From Enoplosus armatus (taxonomy: Eukaryota > Chordata > Actinopteri > Centrarchiformes > Enoplosidae), in the NCBI RefSeq assembly GCF_043641665.1, contig NC_092182.1, forward strand, positions 19,963,241 to 20,027,240: DNA of 64,000 nt. The letters are read 5' to 3'. A program made the position numbers and the translations under genes. Shown here in pieces: positions 61,849 to 64,000 of the stretch. Below the pieces are notes generated by a model. It worked only from the letters and a program-made list of their open reading frames with translations. It did no database searches and was not told the origin of the DNA. Every line of letters begins with the position of its first letter. The first letter of the stretch is position 1.

Positions 61849-61979
61849 CTGTCTTCCTCTGTCTTTGTACTTTGCCAAATATACCCCAGAAGGCTATAGT
61901 GAGACACAGTTGATACCTACTGTACTAACTCTGAAGATGCTTTTTTTTTTGCATTCATTCAGACACAAACCCAGCCCAT

Positions 61980-61981
<2 letters not shown>

Positions 61982-62017
<36 letters not shown>
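61982..62017. repeat. (CA)n microsatellite
   Basis: About 18 CA units. With the TG run at 61807-61845 it forms a potential inverted-repeat pair. Confidence 0.95.
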
Positions 62018-62019
<2 letters not shown>

Positions 62020-62259
62020 ATTCTTACCTGTACACATTCCTCCAACTGTATGTATTGGCGAGGGCTTTTCAACTTGACAAGTACTAATCATTTAGTGCAT
62101 ACACAGACATTGCTGCTTTAGTCTAAACATACCTGTGTGTACATGTGTGTAATTAAAAACATATCAATATACAGCAAATATTGACCATTCTCCTTCAACA
62201 GATGGCAAATATTGACAGCGACTATCCTGGTTGCTTTGTGTATTGTGTTGTTAATGCAC

Positions 62260-62272
62260 GGGGGGGGGGGGG
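62260..62272. repeat. G13 homopolymer
   Basis: Run of 13 G in asic1 intron 2. Confidence 0.9.
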
Positions 62273-62557
62273 CAGACATAATGTCATTTGGCTGGTGAAA
62301 ATATGTATGTATGCTGTCAGCTGTTTTTGTATTGAATTGTATTGAAAACATGCCATCATTTTTGTTTTCGTATATGTTGATAAAAAAGGAATTAAGATTT
62401 TTCAGAGAACATTTATTTTAAAGCTAAGATAAAGGGGCAGAGGGGCAGAGTAGGTCAGTTGTTATCTGTATTGTGACAAATCTTCACGTTTGGACTGCCT
62501 CTTCAGTACCTATTCATTTATCTTTTAGTAGGATCCCATTCATAAACATCTTTACAG

Positions 62558-62660
62558 CCATGCTAGCTGCTCTGTAAGGCTGTACTTAGACACAGCAGTG
62601 CTTTGAGCTAAATGCAAACATCAGCATGCTAACAAGCTCACAATGACAATGCTAACACAG
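62558..62660. repeat. Teleost interspersed repeat (GCTAAC-rich)
   Basis: Contains CATGCTAGCTGCTCTGTAAG, GAGCTAAATGC, AACATCAGCATGCTAACA and CACAATGACAATGCTAACA in the order of a repeat common in teleosts. Non-coding fragment; class not assigned. Confidence 0.6.
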
Positions 62661-64000
62661 GGCAGCTGAAGGTAAAGCAACAGGTTAACAAGCTATTTCT
62701 GTGTGGCTACATCTATGGCTGTGTAATTAAAGTCTGGCAGAAGAGAGTCCCAAATTCTGCTTGATCTCCTTTTCCCAGAGCCCTTATATCAGTAATACCT
62801 CCGCTGACAGAAGTCTCAGTAGTCCATAACACATTCACAATGCAAGCTATGTTATGATCTGAGAAAAGGGGTGTGACTGCTCTCCTCACCTCGCTGCACT
62901 GAATCTAAAAAGCTGAGGCTTGTCCTCTGGAGATTGTTAAAAGGCATTGTGGGAAATGTAGGAAATCAGTAACTGAAGTAGAAGGAAATGTTTTAGGGAG
63001 TGTACAACAAGAACGGCCGATTGCAAGACCTCATCACAAAATCTCAGAGTGCATTTATTTCACTTTTATCTGTGAAAGAGCGTTGTTGGGTTTTACACTG
63101 ACACATGTTACTTTAATTCTTCCTGCATCTTAATATTGTGGATCTGGAACAAGTTCACCGTTCACGTTGGACTAAGTAACGATCACATGGTCAGAACAGT
63201 CGATGCCTTCAGGTGCCCTCACAGACTGATGGCTACATGGAAGGAATTCAAAAGAATGTCATAGCTTGAAGGGCCTTTTCATTTTATTTGACATTTATTA
63301 AGTACCGAAGGATTTGACAAGAGCTGAGCCCCAATTAGTCTGTCAATCTTAAAGAGACAAGGTATGTAATTTTTACATTCATCTTGAGAATTTGTTCAGA
63401 AATTCAACAACTCTTTTACAATGTCAGCTCAGTCACGGCTCCATGTATTTACAGCCACAGGCCATCAGTTGAACTTTAATAACTGCAAAGACTACCCTCT
63501 CTCAAATGCTATTAGCATTTCTGAACATTTTACACATAGAATATATTAATCAGAAGTAATTCAAGACAGACATTTGATGTTTACAATATTTTGATAAGCA
63601 TGGAGGAGTCCCTCTCCTTTTTCATATCAATCCTAATGGTGAGAACTTACAAAGTCCAATCAGATATCAATAGAAAGTAGTACATTAAAGAGAGAGCGAA
63701 AGAAAACAAAATGTTAGGAATGTAGCTGATTAGTATAACTTATACAGTGATATAGAGATACTTAGGGAACTTTTTAAAGCTCCAGTCTGTGATTAGTGTT
63801 GTCAGTGAGGGTGATATTTTTTCAAAACAGACTTGATGAGCTGCTATATTGAAGTGAAACAAGTTTGAATTTGTAATAAATAAGGTTTTTGGTGAGTGAT
63901 AATGATAGGCTAGGTATTTTGAATCTTGGCTTGAGTATTTTCACATGCACTGTGAGTGATGTTTTTCTTTCAGGAGATCAGTGCAGCCACATCAGCATAA

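Larger units (their letters stand above)
37859..64000 (+). other. asic1 intron 2 (open-ended, more than 26 kb)
   Basis: Begins with a strong donor GTGAGT right after the exon encoding DFKV. I searched for an exon beginning with the expected (V)FTRYGKC block, and for an alternative ASIC1b-type first exon with an HG motif, and found neither. The intron contains microsatellites, several degenerate teleost repeats and a strong hairpin (60227-60281), listed separately. Open frames within it are short, overlap on opposite strands and show no domain. Confidence 0.75.

Noticed and set aside
37859..64000. Possible third asic1 exon or nested gene
   Set aside because: I looked for the TACGG/TATGG words expected in the YGKC block and for HG-motif exons; the few hits (for example near 41250, 56380 and 59880) do not encode the family sequence.
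1..64000. CRISPR array, tRNA or rRNA genes, viral genes
   Set aside because: No regularly spaced short repeats, no convincing cloverleaf with internal promoter boxes, no rRNA blocks and no retroviral or other viral protein signatures were seen by eye.

Overview
The window is vertebrate nuclear DNA, almost certainly from a ray-finned (probably percomorph) fish. It holds intron-rich genes with canonical GT/AG splice sites, long AT-rich non-coding stretches, CA/TG, GA and AT microsatellites, and several interspersed repeats whose sequence I know from many teleost genomes. There are no bacterial-style operons, no CRISPR array, and no tRNA or rRNA gene that I could find.

Left part (about 2.6-17.1 kb): a head-to-tail array of three paralogous pancreatic elastase genes of the CELA1 type, all on the minus strand and each with eight coding exons in the same phases. 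In order of transcription they are elastase C (14458-16915), elastase B (10867-13899) and elastase A (2696-7868). Each has a signal peptide, an R|VVGGE activation site, all eight family cysteines, a TATA box and an upstream CACCTG E-box block. A and C keep the His-Asp-Ser triad. B has an open reading frame and good splice sites throughout, but its catalytic serine codon reads TTT (GDFGGP instead of GDSGGP). As read, it encodes a non-catalytic elastase homologue. This is the most interesting gene-level observation in the window.

Introns of elastase A carry mobile elements: an inverted-repeat MITE-like element in intron 6, and a 1.6 kb element in intron 2 with CAGTGGT ends and a nearly matching 8-bp target duplication. 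Middle part (about 17.1-29.4 kb): no recognisable gene. Its clearest structure is a 108-bp inverted duplication, 106/108 identical, with arms 827 bp apart (17828-18870).

Right part (about 29.4-64 kb, plus strand): a CpG-rich promoter-like region, then the first two coding exons of an acid-sensing ion channel gene, asic1 (30528-30889 and 37663-37858; 186 residues). The gene is incomplete here. The rest of the window, more than 26 kb, is its open-ended second intron, where I found no further asic1 exon. That intron holds a 24-bp-stem hairpin (60227-60281) that resembles a small-RNA precursor, together with microsatellites and repeat fragments.

The two loci are unrelated in function: digestive zymogens of the exocrine pancreas and a neuronal proton-gated sodium channel. 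Human CELA1 and ASIC1 both lie in 12q13, so the linkage looks like old synteny.
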